The notes under the pieces: model-generated
What the model was told of the DNA's origin: nothing
Seen by the model: only the letters and a program-made list of their open reading frames with translations
The model's database searches: none
NCBI RefSeq assembly: GCF_003323745.1
Contig: NZ_QOIL01000008.1
Coordinates: 248,001 to 312,000, forward strand
Source: Sphaerisporangium album
GTDB taxonomy: Bacteria; Actinomycetota; Actinomycetes; Streptosporangiales; Streptosporangiaceae
Direction: 5' to 3'
Length of the DNA stretch: 64,000 nucleotides
In this document: positions 7,619-17,917 of the stretch, in pieces
Layout of the letters: each line of letters begins with the position of its first letter
Position numbering within the stretch: the stretch's first letter is position 1
Translations under genes and position numbers: made by a program

Positions 7619-9073
7619 TCAGCGCCAGGCGACGCCGAGGCCGTTGGCGACGCCCTGTCCGAGGTCCTTGTGGACGTTGGTCCAGTACTCCACGACGCGC
7701 TTCTTCATGTCGGCGGTGACCTCCGGGGCGGAGGCGTGGCCGACGATGTTGCTCACGAGGTGCTCGCGGTCGGTGTCGGACAGGACGTTCTCCCACAGGG
7801 CGCGCGGCTGGACGAAGTCGTCGTCCTCCGCGTGCCTCTGGTAGGCGCTGCGGATGATCTCACCCGCGACCTGGTAGCTCTCGCCCGCGAAGAACGCCGG
7901 GTCGGCCGCGGGGCCGCCGGCGGTGTTCGGCGCGTACACCGGGTCGCCCGGGTTGCTGTAGCGCATCGCGCCGTCCTTGTTGTAGCTGCGGACGGGCGCC
8001 TTCGGCCGGTTCACCGGGAGCTGCAGGTAGTTCGCCCCGATGCGGTACCGGTGGGTGTCCGGGTAGGAGAACAGGCGGCCCTGGAGCATCTTGTCCGGGG
8101 AGGCGCCGATGCCGGGCACGAGGTTGGCCGGCTCGAAGGCGGCCTGCTCGACCTCGGCGAAGTAGTTCTCCGGGTTGCGGTCGAGGGTGAGCCTGCCGAT
8201 CGTGATCTCGGGGTAGTCGGCGTGCGGCCACACCTTGGTCAGGTCGAACGGGTTGAAGCGGTAGTCGGCCGCGGCGGCGAACGGCATGATCTGCACGTTC
8301 ACCGTCCAAGACGGGTGGTCGCCGTTCCTGATCGCGGTGTGCAGGTCGCGGATGTGGTGGTCGGCGTCCTGCGCGATGACCGCTCCGGCCTCGGCGTCGG
8401 TGAAGTTCTCGATGCCCTGGTCGGTCTTGAAGTGGTACTTCACCCAGAACTTCTCGCCCGCCGCGTTGTACCACAGGAACGTGTGGGAGCCGAAGCCGTG
8501 CATGTGACGCCAGCTCTTCGGCGTTCCGCGGTCGGTCATCAGGAAGGTGACCTGGTGGGCCGACTCGGGCGAGAGCGTCCAGAAGTCCCACTGCATGTTG
8601 TGGTCGCGCAGGTTGGTGTCCGCGCGGCGCTTCTGGCTGTGGATGAAGTCGGAGAACTTCGAGGGGTCCCGGATGAAGAAGATCGGCGTGTTGTTGCCGA
8701 CGAGGTCGTAGTTGCCCTCTTCGGTGTAGAACTTGATCGCGAACCCGCGGGGGTCGCGCTGGGTGTCCGGGCTGCCGAGCTCGCCGGCGACCGACGAGAA
8801 GCGCAGGAAGAGGTCGGTCTCCTTGCCCTTCTGGAACAGGCTGGCCTTGGTGTACTGGCTCACGTCCTCGGTGATCCGCAGGACGCCGTAGGCGCCGCCG
8901 CCCTTGGCGTGAACGACGCGCTCGGGGACCCGCTCACGGTTGAACTGCGCCATCTTCTGGATGACGTAGTGGTCCTGGAGCAAGAGGGGGCCGTTCGGGC
9001 CGACGGAGAGCGAGAACTCGTCGCTCGGCGCGGGAATGCCCGCGTCCGTCGTTGTAAAAGGCCGTTCGGTCAT
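7619..9073 (-). CDS. katA: monofunctional heme catalase, small-subunit type
   Basis: A 484-residue catalase that converts hydrogen peroxide to water and oxygen in the cytoplasm. The catalytic His is H55 (RVVHAKGGGAYG), the distal Asn lies in VGNNTP (about 127-128), and the proximal heme-ligand Tyr is Y337 in RLFSYPDTHRYR. Length and motifs fit clade 3 small-subunit catalases. The ATG at 9073 is preceded by GGACCGCG, a modest ribosome site. A Fur-type regulator gene lies directly upstream on the same strand, the usual arrangement for peroxide-responsive catalase operons (catR/furA-kat). A hairpin terminator follows the stop. Confidence 0.97.
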   Translation of the reverse strand: MTERPFTTTDAGIPAPSDEFSLSVGPNGPLLLQDHYVIQKMAQFNRERVPERVVHAKGGGAYGVLRITEDVSQYTKASLFQKGKETDLFLRFSSVAGELGSPDTQRDPRGFAIKFYTEEGNYDLVGNNTPIFFIRDPSKFSDFIHSQKRRADTNLRDHNMQWDFWTLSPESAHQVTFLMTDRGTPKSWRHMHGFGSHTFLWYNAAGEKFWVKYHFKTDQGIENFTDAEAGAVIAQDADHHIRDLHTAIRNGDHPSWTVNVQIMPFAAAADYRFNPFDLTKVWPHADYPEITIGRLTLDRNPENYFAEVEQAAFEPANLVPGIGASPDKMLQGRLFSYPDTHRYRIGANYLQLPVNRPKAPVRSYNKDGAMRYSNPGDPVYAPNTAGGPAADPAFFAGESYQVAGEIIRSAYQRHAEDDDFVQPRALWENVLSDTDREHLVSNIVGHASAPEVTADMKKRVVEYWTNVHKDLGQGVANGLGVAWR

Positions 9074-9107
9074 CGCGCGGTCCTCCGGATCGACGTTGAT
9101 GGAGTAC

Positions 9108-9143
9108 GGCTCACGCCCTTGACTCCGTGTGCGTGCGTGAGCC
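9108..9143. promoter_or_regulatory. inverted repeat between the fur-type gene and katA
   Basis: GGCTCACGC (9108-9116) is matched by GCGTGAGCC (9135-9143), a perfect 9-bp stem with an 18-nt loop, 35 bp before the katA start. It could be an attenuator or processing site between the two genes, or an operator. The sequence cannot decide. Confidence 0.4.
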
Positions 9144-9163
9144 GGTGCGTGGGGGGCAAGGGA

Positions 9164-9589
9164 TCAGGCGGTTCGAGATTGACAAGAGGGGCAGATGCCC
9201 CAATAGATGACATCGGCCTCGTCGACGATGAAGCCGGCGGCGTCCACGGGATCGAGGCAGGGGGCCGCCCCGGTCGCGCAGTCGACGTCGGCCACCGTGC
9301 CGCATCTACGGCAGACCAGGTGATGGTGGTTGTCTCCCACCCTGGCCTCGTAGCGGGCCGGGCTGCCCATGGGCTCTACCTTGCGAAGGATCCCGACGCC
9401 GTGGAGCGCGTGCAGCCCGTCGTAGATGGCCTGGAGGGACACCTGGCCGACCCGGTCGCGCACGGCGCGATAGATGGTGTCCACATCAGGGTGGTCACCC
9501 TCCCGTACCACGTGCATGATCGCGACCCGGGCGGCGGTCACCCGCAGCCCGGCGTCACGGAGTCGGTCCACATCCCCCACGACCTGCAC
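9164..9589 (-). CDS. Fur family peroxide regulator (CatR/PerR-like)
   Basis: A 141-residue Fur-family repressor: a winged helix (LRDAGLRVTAARVAIMHVV, then a QAIYDGL recognition region), a His-rich metal site (DNHHHLVC) and two structural zinc pairs (CRRC and CPSC). It most likely represses itself and katA and responds to peroxide by oxidation of its metal site, as known for PerR/CatR/FurA. The start is uncertain: GTG at 9589 is given, with GTG at 9580 or 9571 and TTG at 9616 possible, none with a strong ribosome site. A palindrome overlaps the chosen start codon. The ferrous site is inferred from family, not measured. Confidence 0.9.
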   Translation of the reverse strand: MQVVGDVDRLRDAGLRVTAARVAIMHVVREGDHPDVDTIYRAVRDRVGQVSLQAIYDGLHALHGVGILRKVEPMGSPARYEARVGDNHHHLVCRRCGTVADVDCATGAAPCLDPVDAAGFIVDEADVIYWGICPSCQSRTA

Positions 9590-9597
9590 CTTAGGTG
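9587..9597. promoter_or_regulatory. palindrome at the start of the fur-type gene
   Basis: CACCTTAGGTG is symmetric around the central T. It covers the proposed GTG start, followed by GCTAAACCTGA, which partly repeats the motif. It is a candidate autoregulatory operator of the Fur-type protein. Match to a known Fur or PerR box is only loose. Confidence 0.4.
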
Positions 9598-9701
9598 CTA
9601 AACCTGAATGATTCAAGTAAAGGAAGCATCCAAGTCAGGTGAATTTCGTTCTGGGGTGGCGGTGTCCATCCACGACCCGGAGGTGGCATGCTCTTGGAGC
9701 G

Positions 9702-10910
9702 ATGAGAAGTCACTCCGCCGCCTCGCCCCCGACAGAGCCCGCCGACCCCGCCACCCCCGCTCACGACCTTCCTCCCGTCTCCCGCCGGGCCCGTGACGTG
9801 ACCGGTCCCTTCCGGGTGCCCGCGGGGCGATCCGGGCGTGGCGCCGGCCTGGTGCTCGCCGCAGTGGTGGCCGGGCTGCCGATCGTCGCCTGCTCGGCGG
9901 CGGAGTCCGCCTCGCCTCCGCCCAAGGACGATTCGTCGTCGTCCACGCCGCAGGCCCAGGAGACGGCGGCCGAACCCCGGCGCAAGCCGTTCACCATCTC
10001 CTTCGGCGGTGACGTCCACTTCGAGGGCATGCTCAGGAACCGGCTCGCCAACCCGCGCACGGCCCTCGGCCCGATCTCCGCGGTGCTGCGGCGCGCCGAC
10101 CTCGCGATGGTCAACCTGGAGACCGCCATCACCCAGGGGGGCACTCCCGCCCCCGGCAAGCAGTTCACCTTCCGCGCGCCCGCCACCGCGCTCACCGCGC
10201 TGAAGGCGGCGGGCGTCGACGTCGCGTCCATGGCGAACAACCACGGCATGGACTACATGGAAGGCGGGCTGCGCGACTCCCTCGCGGCCATCCGCAGCGC
10301 GAAGTTCCCCGTCGTCGGCATCGGGAAGAACGCCGCGGAGGCGTACAAGCCCTTCCGTAAGACCGTCAACGGGAACAGGGTGGCGATCATCGGGGCGACC
10401 CAGGTGCTGGACGAGCAGTTGATCCAGTCCTGGACGGCCACCTCCACCAAGGGCGGGCTCGCCTCGGCGAAGAACGAGCAGCGGCTGATCCAGGCCGTCC
10501 GGCAGGCCCGCAAGACCTCCGACACCGTCATCGTCCACCTGCACTGGGGCACCGAGCTGCAGAAATGCCCGAACCCCGCGCAGCTCGGCCTCGCCCCCAA
10601 GCTGATCGCCGCGGGTGCGGACGTGATCGTCGGCGGCCACGCCCACATCCTGCTCGGCAGCGGGTACCTCCGGGGCAAGTACGTCAACTACGGCATGGGC
10701 AACTTCGTGTTCTACAACTCCGGTCCGGAGACCGGGCGCACCGGAGTGCTCACCCTGACGATCAACGGTCGCAAGGTCCTGAAGGACCAATGGACTCCGG
10801 CGCGTATCACGGGGGGAATTCCGATTCCCCTTACCGGCGCCGCCAGGCAGCAGGCCGTGACGGGCTGGGAAGCGCTGCGGGACTGCGCCGGGCTGGACGC
10901 CGAGCCCTGA
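9702..10910 (+). CDS. CapA-family (PGA_cap) phosphoesterase-like lipoprotein
   Basis: A 402-residue protein of the CapA / poly-gamma-glutamate biosynthesis family, a calcineurin-like metallophosphatase fold. Metal-site motifs are FGGDVHFEG (D104, H106), NLETAIT, MANNHGMDY, HLHWGTEL and GGHAHI. A hydrophobic stretch ends in a lipobox (IVAC, C64), so it is probably tethered outside the membrane; the 45 residues before that helix are long for a lipoprotein leader, so a shorter true start is possible. ATG at 9702 is used. No pgs/cap polymer synthase genes are nearby, so a role in polymer synthesis is not supported by context. Confidence 0.85.
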   Translation: MRSHSAASPPTEPADPATPAHDLPPVSRRARDVTGPFRVPAGRSGRGAGLVLAAVVAGLPIVACSAAESASPPPKDDSSSSTPQAQETAAEPRRKPFTISFGGDVHFEGMLRNRLANPRTALGPISAVLRRADLAMVNLETAITQGGTPAPGKQFTFRAPATALTALKAAGVDVASMANNHGMDYMEGGLRDSLAAIRSAKFPVVGIGKNAAEAYKPFRKTVNGNRVAIIGATQVLDEQLIQSWTATSTKGGLASAKNEQRLIQAVRQARKTSDTVIVHLHWGTELQKCPNPAQLGLAPKLIAAGADVIVGGHAHILLGSGYLRGKYVNYGMGNFVFYNSGPETGRTGVLTLTINGRKVLKDQWTPARITGGIPIPLTGAARQQAVTGWEALRDCAGLDAEP

Positions 10911-10930
10911 GCGGATGTCGGGTAATGCAT

Positions 10931-10942
10931 TCCGAATTCGGA
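10931..10942. promoter_or_regulatory. 12-bp palindrome upstream of the TetR gene
   Basis: TCCGAATTCGGA is a perfect palindrome 37 bp before the TetR start at 10980. TetR regulators usually bind such a site near their own promoter, so it is a candidate operator. Confidence 0.4.
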
Positions 10943-10979
10943 CGACTGGCCGGGAAGGACTGACCCGTCGGCGCGAAGA

Positions 10980-11714
10980 GTGCAAGATGAACGTGTGCCC
11001 GGCTTCTCTACTGACCAATGTGACGGCGAACAGGTCCCCCTGCGCCGCAAACCCGCGCAACGTCGTAGCGCCCGCCGGGTCGAGCGAATGTTGGACGCCT
11101 GCGCCGAACTGCTCGACGAGGCCGGCTACGACGCCCTGTCCACGACGCGCATCGCGGCCCGCGCCGATGTCGCGATCGGCTCGGTCTACCAGTTCTTCCC
11201 CGACAAACGGGCGATCACCCAGGCGCTGACCCAGCGCAACGTCGAGATGTTCATCTCCCGGGTCGGCCGCCGGTTCATGGTGGACGAATACCCCGACTGG
11301 TGGCACGCGGTGGACGCCATCATCGAGGAGTACGTCGACATGCACAGGACCGTTCCAGGCTTTGGGGCCCTCCGCTTCGGTGACGCGGTCGATCTCAACC
11401 TGCTCGACTCGGTCTCGGAGAACAACACGGTCATCGCCGGGCGGTTGCGCGGCCTCCTGCTCCAGGAGTTCGGCATGGCCGACAGCGAGGATCTCGACCT
11501 GACCCTCACGGTCGCGGTCGAGGCGGGGGGCGCGGTGCTGGCGCTCGCCTTCCGGCGCGACCCCAACGGGTACGCGCCGTTGATCGCGGAGGCCAAGCGG
11601 TTGATCCGCGAGTACCTGTCAAGCCAGCTGCGCGCCCAGCGGGACGCCCGCGAGCGCGTCCACGACCGTGCCGCGACGGTCGCGCGTCGAGGGGCCGCCG
11701 ACCGGGTCGGATGA
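10980..11714 (+). CDS. TetR family transcriptional regulator
   Basis: A 244-residue TetR-type repressor. After a basic N-terminal extension (LRRKPAQRRSARRVERML) the helix-turn-helix is seen as YDALSTTRIAARADVAIGSVYQ with FFPDKRAI (about residues 45-75). The rest is an all-helical ligand domain. The start is GTG at 10980; GTG at 10995 is also possible, neither with a good ribosome site. The ligand and targets are unknown. The gene stands between the CapA-like gene and the convergent MarR gene, so it may regulate only itself or the upstream gene. Confidence 0.9.
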   Translation: MQDERVPGFSTDQCDGEQVPLRRKPAQRRSARRVERMLDACAELLDEAGYDALSTTRIAARADVAIGSVYQFFPDKRAITQALTQRNVEMFISRVGRRFMVDEYPDWWHAVDAIIEEYVDMHRTVPGFGALRFGDAVDLNLLDSVSENNTVIAGRLRGLLLQEFGMADSEDLDLTLTVAVEAGGAVLALAFRRDPNGYAPLIAEAKRLIREYLSSQLRAQRDARERVHDRAATVARRGAADRVG

Positions 11715-11778
11715 CCTTCGGGTCGCGGTCGGCCGGCCCGGCATTTCGGAGCGGGTGACCCCGCGCTTCGCGGTCGGG

Positions 11779-12246
11779 TCACCGGGGCGGGCGCATGCGG
11801 GCGAGAGCCTCCGGCGTGAGGTGCCGAGCGAGGGCTTCGAGCAGCTCGACGACCCGCGCGACCTGCTCGGTGTCCCGCGTGCCGAGGGCCGCCGCGAGGG
11901 CGTTCTCGATCGGGCTGGACGCGATCTGGGCCGCCCTCGCGGAGATCTCTGGCGACTGCCGGACGAGCATGCGGCGGCGGTCTTTGGGATCGGTCGTGGT
12001 CTCGACCACGCCGGCGGTGCGAAGCCGCGCGACCGCCTCGGACACGCGGCTTTGCGGCAGGCCGGTGCGCGCCGCTATCTCGCCCACGGAGCTGTCCGGA
12101 TGTTCCGCGATGTCGAGGCGGACGATGATCACCGTGCGGACGCTGGTCGCGTACTCTCCGACGCCCTCGGTGGGGATCGCGTCTTCGCCGATCTTCATCA
12201 ACGTGCGCCCGAGCAGGAACAACTCGACTCCGTTCACGAGACTCAC
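11779..12246 (-). CDS. MarR family transcriptional regulator
   Basis: A 155-residue winged-helix regulator: HTH in SSVGEIAARTGLPQSRVSEA and wing in TTTDPKDRRRMLV. The start is GTG at 12246, 7 nt after a perfect AGGAGG. That ribosome site is itself part of the 50-bp inverted repeat at 12247-12296, so the protein, its operator and its own translation signal overlap. Earlier in-frame starts would translate the repeat and are rejected. It is divergent from the alpha/beta hydrolase gene, its probable target. Confidence 0.9.
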   Translation of the reverse strand: MSLVNGVELFLLGRTLMKIGEDAIPTEGVGEYATSVRTVIIVRLDIAEHPDSSVGEIAARTGLPQSRVSEAVARLRTAGVVETTTDPKDRRRMLVRQSPEISARAAQIASSPIENALAAALGTRDTEQVARVVELLEALARHLTPEALARMRPPR

Positions 12247-12296
12247 GATACATCCTCCTGGATGCATACTTGTGGATGCATCCAGGAGGATGTATC
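12247..12296. promoter_or_regulatory. perfect 50-bp inverted repeat between marR-type gene and hydrolase
   Basis: Arms of 21 bp (12247-12267 and 12276-12296) are exact reverse complements around an 8-nt centre. Each arm contains GGATGCAT / ATGCATCC and the ribosome site of the MarR gene. As DNA it is a strong operator candidate. In any MarR transcript that begins upstream of it, it would form a 21-bp hairpin that hides the AGGAGG. Confidence 0.8.
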
Positions 12297-12305
12297 TTTG
12301 GGAAT

Positions 12306-12321
12306 GCATCCGGACGGATGC
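12306..12321. promoter_or_regulatory. second operator-like inverted repeat
   Basis: GCATCCG-GA-CGGATGC repeats the ATGCATCC / GGATGCGT motif of the larger repeat and lies 52 bp before the hydrolase start. It probably is a second, weaker site for the MarR protein. Confidence 0.55.
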
Positions 12322-12373
12322 GTCGGCGTCCCAGGGGGGCGCGGTGGGTAGGCACCGCGGGGGAGGAAGATCG

Positions 12374-13237
12374 ATGAGCACCATGAGAAGCGATGTGCTG
12401 GCCGTTCCCGGCGCCCGCATCTACTACGAGGTCCAGGGTTCGGGTCCGCTGCTGCTCGTGCTCCAGGGGGGCGAGGGCGACGCCGAGCGTACGAAGGGCC
12501 TGGTGGGGCGGCTCGTTGGCGAACACACCGTCGTGACGTACGACCGGCGCGGCCTGTCCAGAAGCTCGCCCGACGATCCGGACGCGCCGCTGACCGTCGA
12601 GACGCATGCCGACGACGTCCACCGCCTCCTGGCCGCGTTGACCTCCGAGCCCGCGCTGCTGCTCGGCTCCAGTTATGGCGGGCTCGTCGGCCTCGTCCTG
12701 GCCGCGCGCCATCCCGGCCAGGTCCGCACGCTCGTCGCGCACGAGCCGCCCGCCCTGTCCCTGCTGCCCGAGGCCGCGCGGGCCGGCGCGGACGCCACCT
12801 TCGGCGAGCTGGAGAAGACCTACCGCGAGGAGGGGTGGGCGGCGGCGTTCAAGATGCTGGCGGAGGTCACCGGCGCCGGGTTCGCCGACCGCGAGCCCGA
12901 CGTCGAGCTTCCCGCGCCGCTGTCCAAACAGCGCATCGCCAACATGCACTTCTTCTTCACCCACGACATCCCCGCGGCCCGGCACTGCGAACTGGACGTT
13001 CCCGCCATCGCGGCCCTCAAGGGCACCGCGACCCGCGTGGTCCCGGCCGCGGGCGGTACGACCGCGCCGGGCTTCTTCGACCACCTCTGCGCCACCGAAC
13101 TGGCCCGTCTCCTCGGCACCGAGGTCGCGACCTTCCCCGGAGGCCACAACGGCCTGACGTCGCACCCCAGGGCCTTCGCCGCCCGCCTAAGGGAGGTGCT
13201 CGCCATCCGGGGAGTCCGAAGACCCGGACGACCCTGA
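12374..13237 (+). CDS. alpha/beta hydrolase
   Basis: A 287-residue alpha/beta-hydrolase fold protein. The nucleophile elbow is GSSYGG (S100), the oxyanion region lies near VLQGGEG, and the catalytic His is in FPGGHNG close to the C-terminus. It starts at ATG 12374 behind GGGAGGAAG. Its promoter region is shared with the MarR gene and contains the inverted repeats, so it is probably induced by a compound that binds MarR. The substrate is unknown. The last 51 bp overlap the convergent small membrane-protein gene. Confidence 0.9.
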   Translation: MSTMRSDVLAVPGARIYYEVQGSGPLLLVLQGGEGDAERTKGLVGRLVGEHTVVTYDRRGLSRSSPDDPDAPLTVETHADDVHRLLAALTSEPALLLGSSYGGLVGLVLAARHPGQVRTLVAHEPPALSLLPEAARAGADATFGELEKTYREEGWAAAFKMLAEVTGAGFADREPDVELPAPLSKQRIANMHFFFTHDIPAARHCELDVPAIAALKGTATRVVPAAGGTTAPGFFDHLCATELARLLGTEVATFPGGHNGLTSHPRAFAARLREVLAIRGVRRPGRP

Positions 13238-13486
13238 GGATCCCGACCGGCTCGGGGGTGCCGATGGAGAGCCCAAGGACGTGTTCTCCCCGGGCGCGCA
13301 GGACTCCGAGAGGCGCTGGACGGTCTGCTGGGACGCCTGGACCTCCACGCGCAGGCGGGCCAGTTCGGCGCGCTGGCGGTCGGCGGTCTCCAGCCGTGCC
13401 GTCGTGTAGCCCAGGGTCCCGGGGACGACGGCGGCGAACACGGCGGCGCAGGCAAGGGCGAAGGTCGTCTGCCAGGACATGTCCAT
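13187..13486 (-). CDS. small membrane-anchored coiled-coil protein
   Basis: A 99-residue protein with one N-terminal membrane helix (about residues 6-25), a helical Arg/Glu/Gln-rich stretch (about 26-58, heptad-like) and a Ser/Gly/Pro-rich tail. ATG 13486 is chosen because AAGGAG lies 5 nt upstream. Function is unknown. Its 3' end overlaps the convergent hydrolase gene by 51 bp, which leaves open whether it is translated to the end shown. Confidence 0.6.
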   Translation of the reverse strand: MDMSWQTTFALACAAVFAAVVPGTLGYTTARLETADRQRAELARLRVEVQASQQTVQRLSESCAPGENTSLGSPSAPPSRSGSSGSSGSSDSPDGEHLP

Positions 13487-13635
13487 CGCAGCTCCTTCGA
13501 ACGGCGTGTGTGACGTTCCAGGCATGGCCGATATGCCCGCTTGTCCTGGGGGACACGCGGAGCGTAGTCAAACGTGTGCGAATCGGGGCCGAACCAATGC
13601 CCGCGGTTGTCCACACACAGTGGAGCGGCGCTCGG

Positions 13636-13641
13636 TAATCT
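13636..13641 (+). promoter_or_regulatory. -10 element of a leaderless promoter (TPR-like gene)
   Basis: TAATCT ends 6 nt before the GTG at 13648, and no ribosome binding site is present, so transcription probably starts at the codon itself. Confidence 0.5.
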
Positions 13642-13647
13642 CGTCCT

Positions 13648-14205
13648 GTGGCACATGTGACACGTGAGCAGCTTGATCGTCTGCTGGAGCAGGCGCTCCT
13701 CGACGACGACCACGGAGCCCTGGCCGGGCGCCTCGATGACCTGGCGCGCGGCTACCGATCCGGTGACGTGTCCCGTGCCGCGATCCTCGTGCTGGCCGCG
13801 GAGGAATGGCGGCAGGCGGGGCAGCCGGCCAGGGCCCTCGAATGCTTCCAGCGGGCGCTGGAGGACGGCGGCGAGGTGAGCGTCGACCCCCGGGCCGGCA
13901 TCGCCGACACCCTGTTCGAGCTCGACCGTCCGGACGAGGCGCGCGAGCTGGTCGAGTCGATCAAGGCGGACGGCCGCGTCGACCCGATGACGGCCCTGCA
14001 CGTCGCCGAGACGCTCCTGGCCTACGGTGACCTCACCGCGGCGCACGAGTGGGCGACGGACGGCGTCCTCGCCGGCGACGGGTGCGGTCCGCGGGAGGCG
14101 ACCCTCCGCACCCGGGACGCGCTCCTGCGCACCCGGTACCGCATTCGCGTCGACCTCGGCCTACCCGAGGACGACCTCGACGCCCTCCTCGACGTCCCCT
14201 GCTGA
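13648..14205 (+). CDS. TPR-like helical repeat protein
   Basis: A 185-residue, all-helical, acidic protein with TPR-like helix pairs (RAAILVLAAEEWRQAGQPARA and the AGIADTLFELDRPDEARELV region). It most likely is a protein-interaction scaffold in the cytoplasm; no catalytic motif is visible. GTG 13648 is used because a -10 box sits 6 nt upstream. It ends before a strong bidirectional terminator. Confidence 0.75.
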   Translation: MAHVTREQLDRLLEQALLDDDHGALAGRLDDLARGYRSGDVSRAAILVLAAEEWRQAGQPARALECFQRALEDGGEVSVDPRAGIADTLFELDRPDEARELVESIKADGRVDPMTALHVAETLLAYGDLTAAHEWATDGVLAGDGCGPREATLRTRDALLRTRYRIRVDLGLPEDDLDALLDVPC

Positions 14206-14262
14206 CCCCTTCGACGCTCTGTGCCCGGTACGCGGGACGAGGTCCGAGGCCCGTTCGCAGAG

Positions 14263-14298
14263 ACGGCCCGTGACCCCCTTCGCGGTGTCACGGGCCGT
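14263..14298. terminator. bidirectional hairpin terminator
   Basis: A perfect 12-bp stem (14263-14274 with 14287-14298; ACGGCCCGTGAC) with a 12-nt loop stands between two convergent genes. No U-run. Confidence 0.7.
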
Positions 14299-14317
14299 AC
14301 CTCCCACGGGATCGGCA

Positions 14318-14362
14318 AGCCGGTCGTCAGCGGACGCGGGCAGCCGGTCGTCAGCGGACGCG
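14318..14362. repeat. 21-bp direct repeat at the 3' end of the secreted-protein gene
   Basis: AGCCGGTCGTCAGCGGACGC(G) occurs at 14318-14338 and 14342-14362, a 24-bp period. The second copy contains the stop codon and last codons of the leftward gene, so the first copy is a duplicated gene end lying just past it. Confidence 0.7.
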
Positions 14363-15025
14363 CAGGCCACCCTTGACCGACCCGACGGCGGGCAGGGGCG
14401 TGGTCCCCGCGTCGACGGCGGCCTCGCCGGGCTTGACGACGCCCTCGGCCTCGGCGGGCTTGGGCAGGCCTTCGACCTCGGCGGTCACCTGCGGCTGAAC
14501 GGGCGGAACCGGCTGAACAGGCTGAAGGGGAAGGCCGGGGCCGTCGGGCACGTCCGATGCCGCCAGGCCGGCCGCCACGGATCCATTCTGGTAGGGGGAG
14601 GCCGTGGGGCCGCTCCCGCGGTGAACGGTGACGGGCAGGCGCAGGCTGAGGTCGGAGACGGACAGGCCGCGCGGGAGTGTGCGGAGACCGGTGTCGTGGG
14701 CGACCGCGGGGAGGTCGGCCAGGCCGATCACCGCGGTCGTGCCCGACAGCAGACGCGGCGACCGCCCGATCTGCTCGATGCCGACGACCAGGTCGCCTTC
14801 GGGCGTGCGCTTCGCGAGGCGCGGCGGCTGAAGCGCGGTGACGGCCTCGGCCGTATCGGTGGCGACCGTCTCCGGTCCGCAGTACACGGTGGTCGGCGAG
14901 GTGAGAGGCGTGAGGGTGCCATCCCCGCACGGTACGGCGGCCGTCGCGCTCCCCGCCCCCGCGCATCCGGCCCCGGCGGCCACGGCCAGAGCCACTACGC
15001 TCTTGATCGCGAATGAAGTACGCAT
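14351..15025 (-). CDS. secreted protein of unknown function
   Basis: A 224-residue protein with a signal peptide (MRTSFAIKSVVALAVAAGAG, cleavage near ATAA-V, about residue 32), two cysteines shortly after it (VPCGDG and VYCGPE) that could form a disulfide, a middle domain, and a Pro/Val/Glu-rich C-terminal region (PVQPVPPVQPQV). No family is recognised. The ATG at 15025 is fixed by AAGGGAG 6 nt upstream. It lies downstream of the clpB operon terminator on the same strand and should have its own promoter. Confidence 0.8.
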   Translation of the reverse strand: MRTSFAIKSVVALAVAAGAGCAGAGSATAAVPCGDGTLTPLTSPTTVYCGPETVATDTAEAVTALQPPRLAKRTPEGDLVVGIEQIGRSPRLLSGTTAVIGLADLPAVAHDTGLRTLPRGLSVSDLSLRLPVTVHRGSGPTASPYQNGSVAAGLAASDVPDGPGLPLQPVQPVPPVQPQVTAEVEGLPKPAEAEGVVKPGEAAVDAGTTPLPAVGSVKGGLRVR

Positions 15026-15152
15026 GAACGCTCCCTTGACTACCTGTGGTACTCGGTCGAGCACCGAAGGTATCCAGCCGGAGTTTCGCCGAGTGGTTCG
15101 TTGACCCAACCCTGGAGATTCCCTTACCGGGCCGCCCGGCTCCGGCCGCGCG

Positions 15153-15186
15153 AAAAGAGCCCCCGCTGGGAATCCGGCGAGGGCTC
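15153..15186 (-). terminator. intrinsic terminator of the dnaK-clpB operon
   Basis: On the minus strand GAGCCCTCGC pairs with GCGGGGGCTC (one wobble) around a 10-nt loop, followed by TTTT (15153-15156). It lies 30 bp after the clpB stop. Confidence 0.85.
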
Positions 15187-15216
15187 GGTTCACACGGGCG
15201 CGAGCCCGTCAGCGCG

Positions 15217-17814
<2,598 letters not shown>

Positions 17815-17917
17815 GCTCGATCTCGCCTTTCCTCGCATGGCGGCGTCGCCACACGTTCCCCTGAATACGGCCCCTGAACGTGCCCCGGGCGCCGGCGTGA
17901 GCCCCCGTCCACGGGGT

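Noticed and set aside
12247-12296. Rho-independent terminator or insertion-sequence end
   Set aside because: No U-run follows on either strand, no transposase or target duplication is present, and its position between divergent starts fits an operator.
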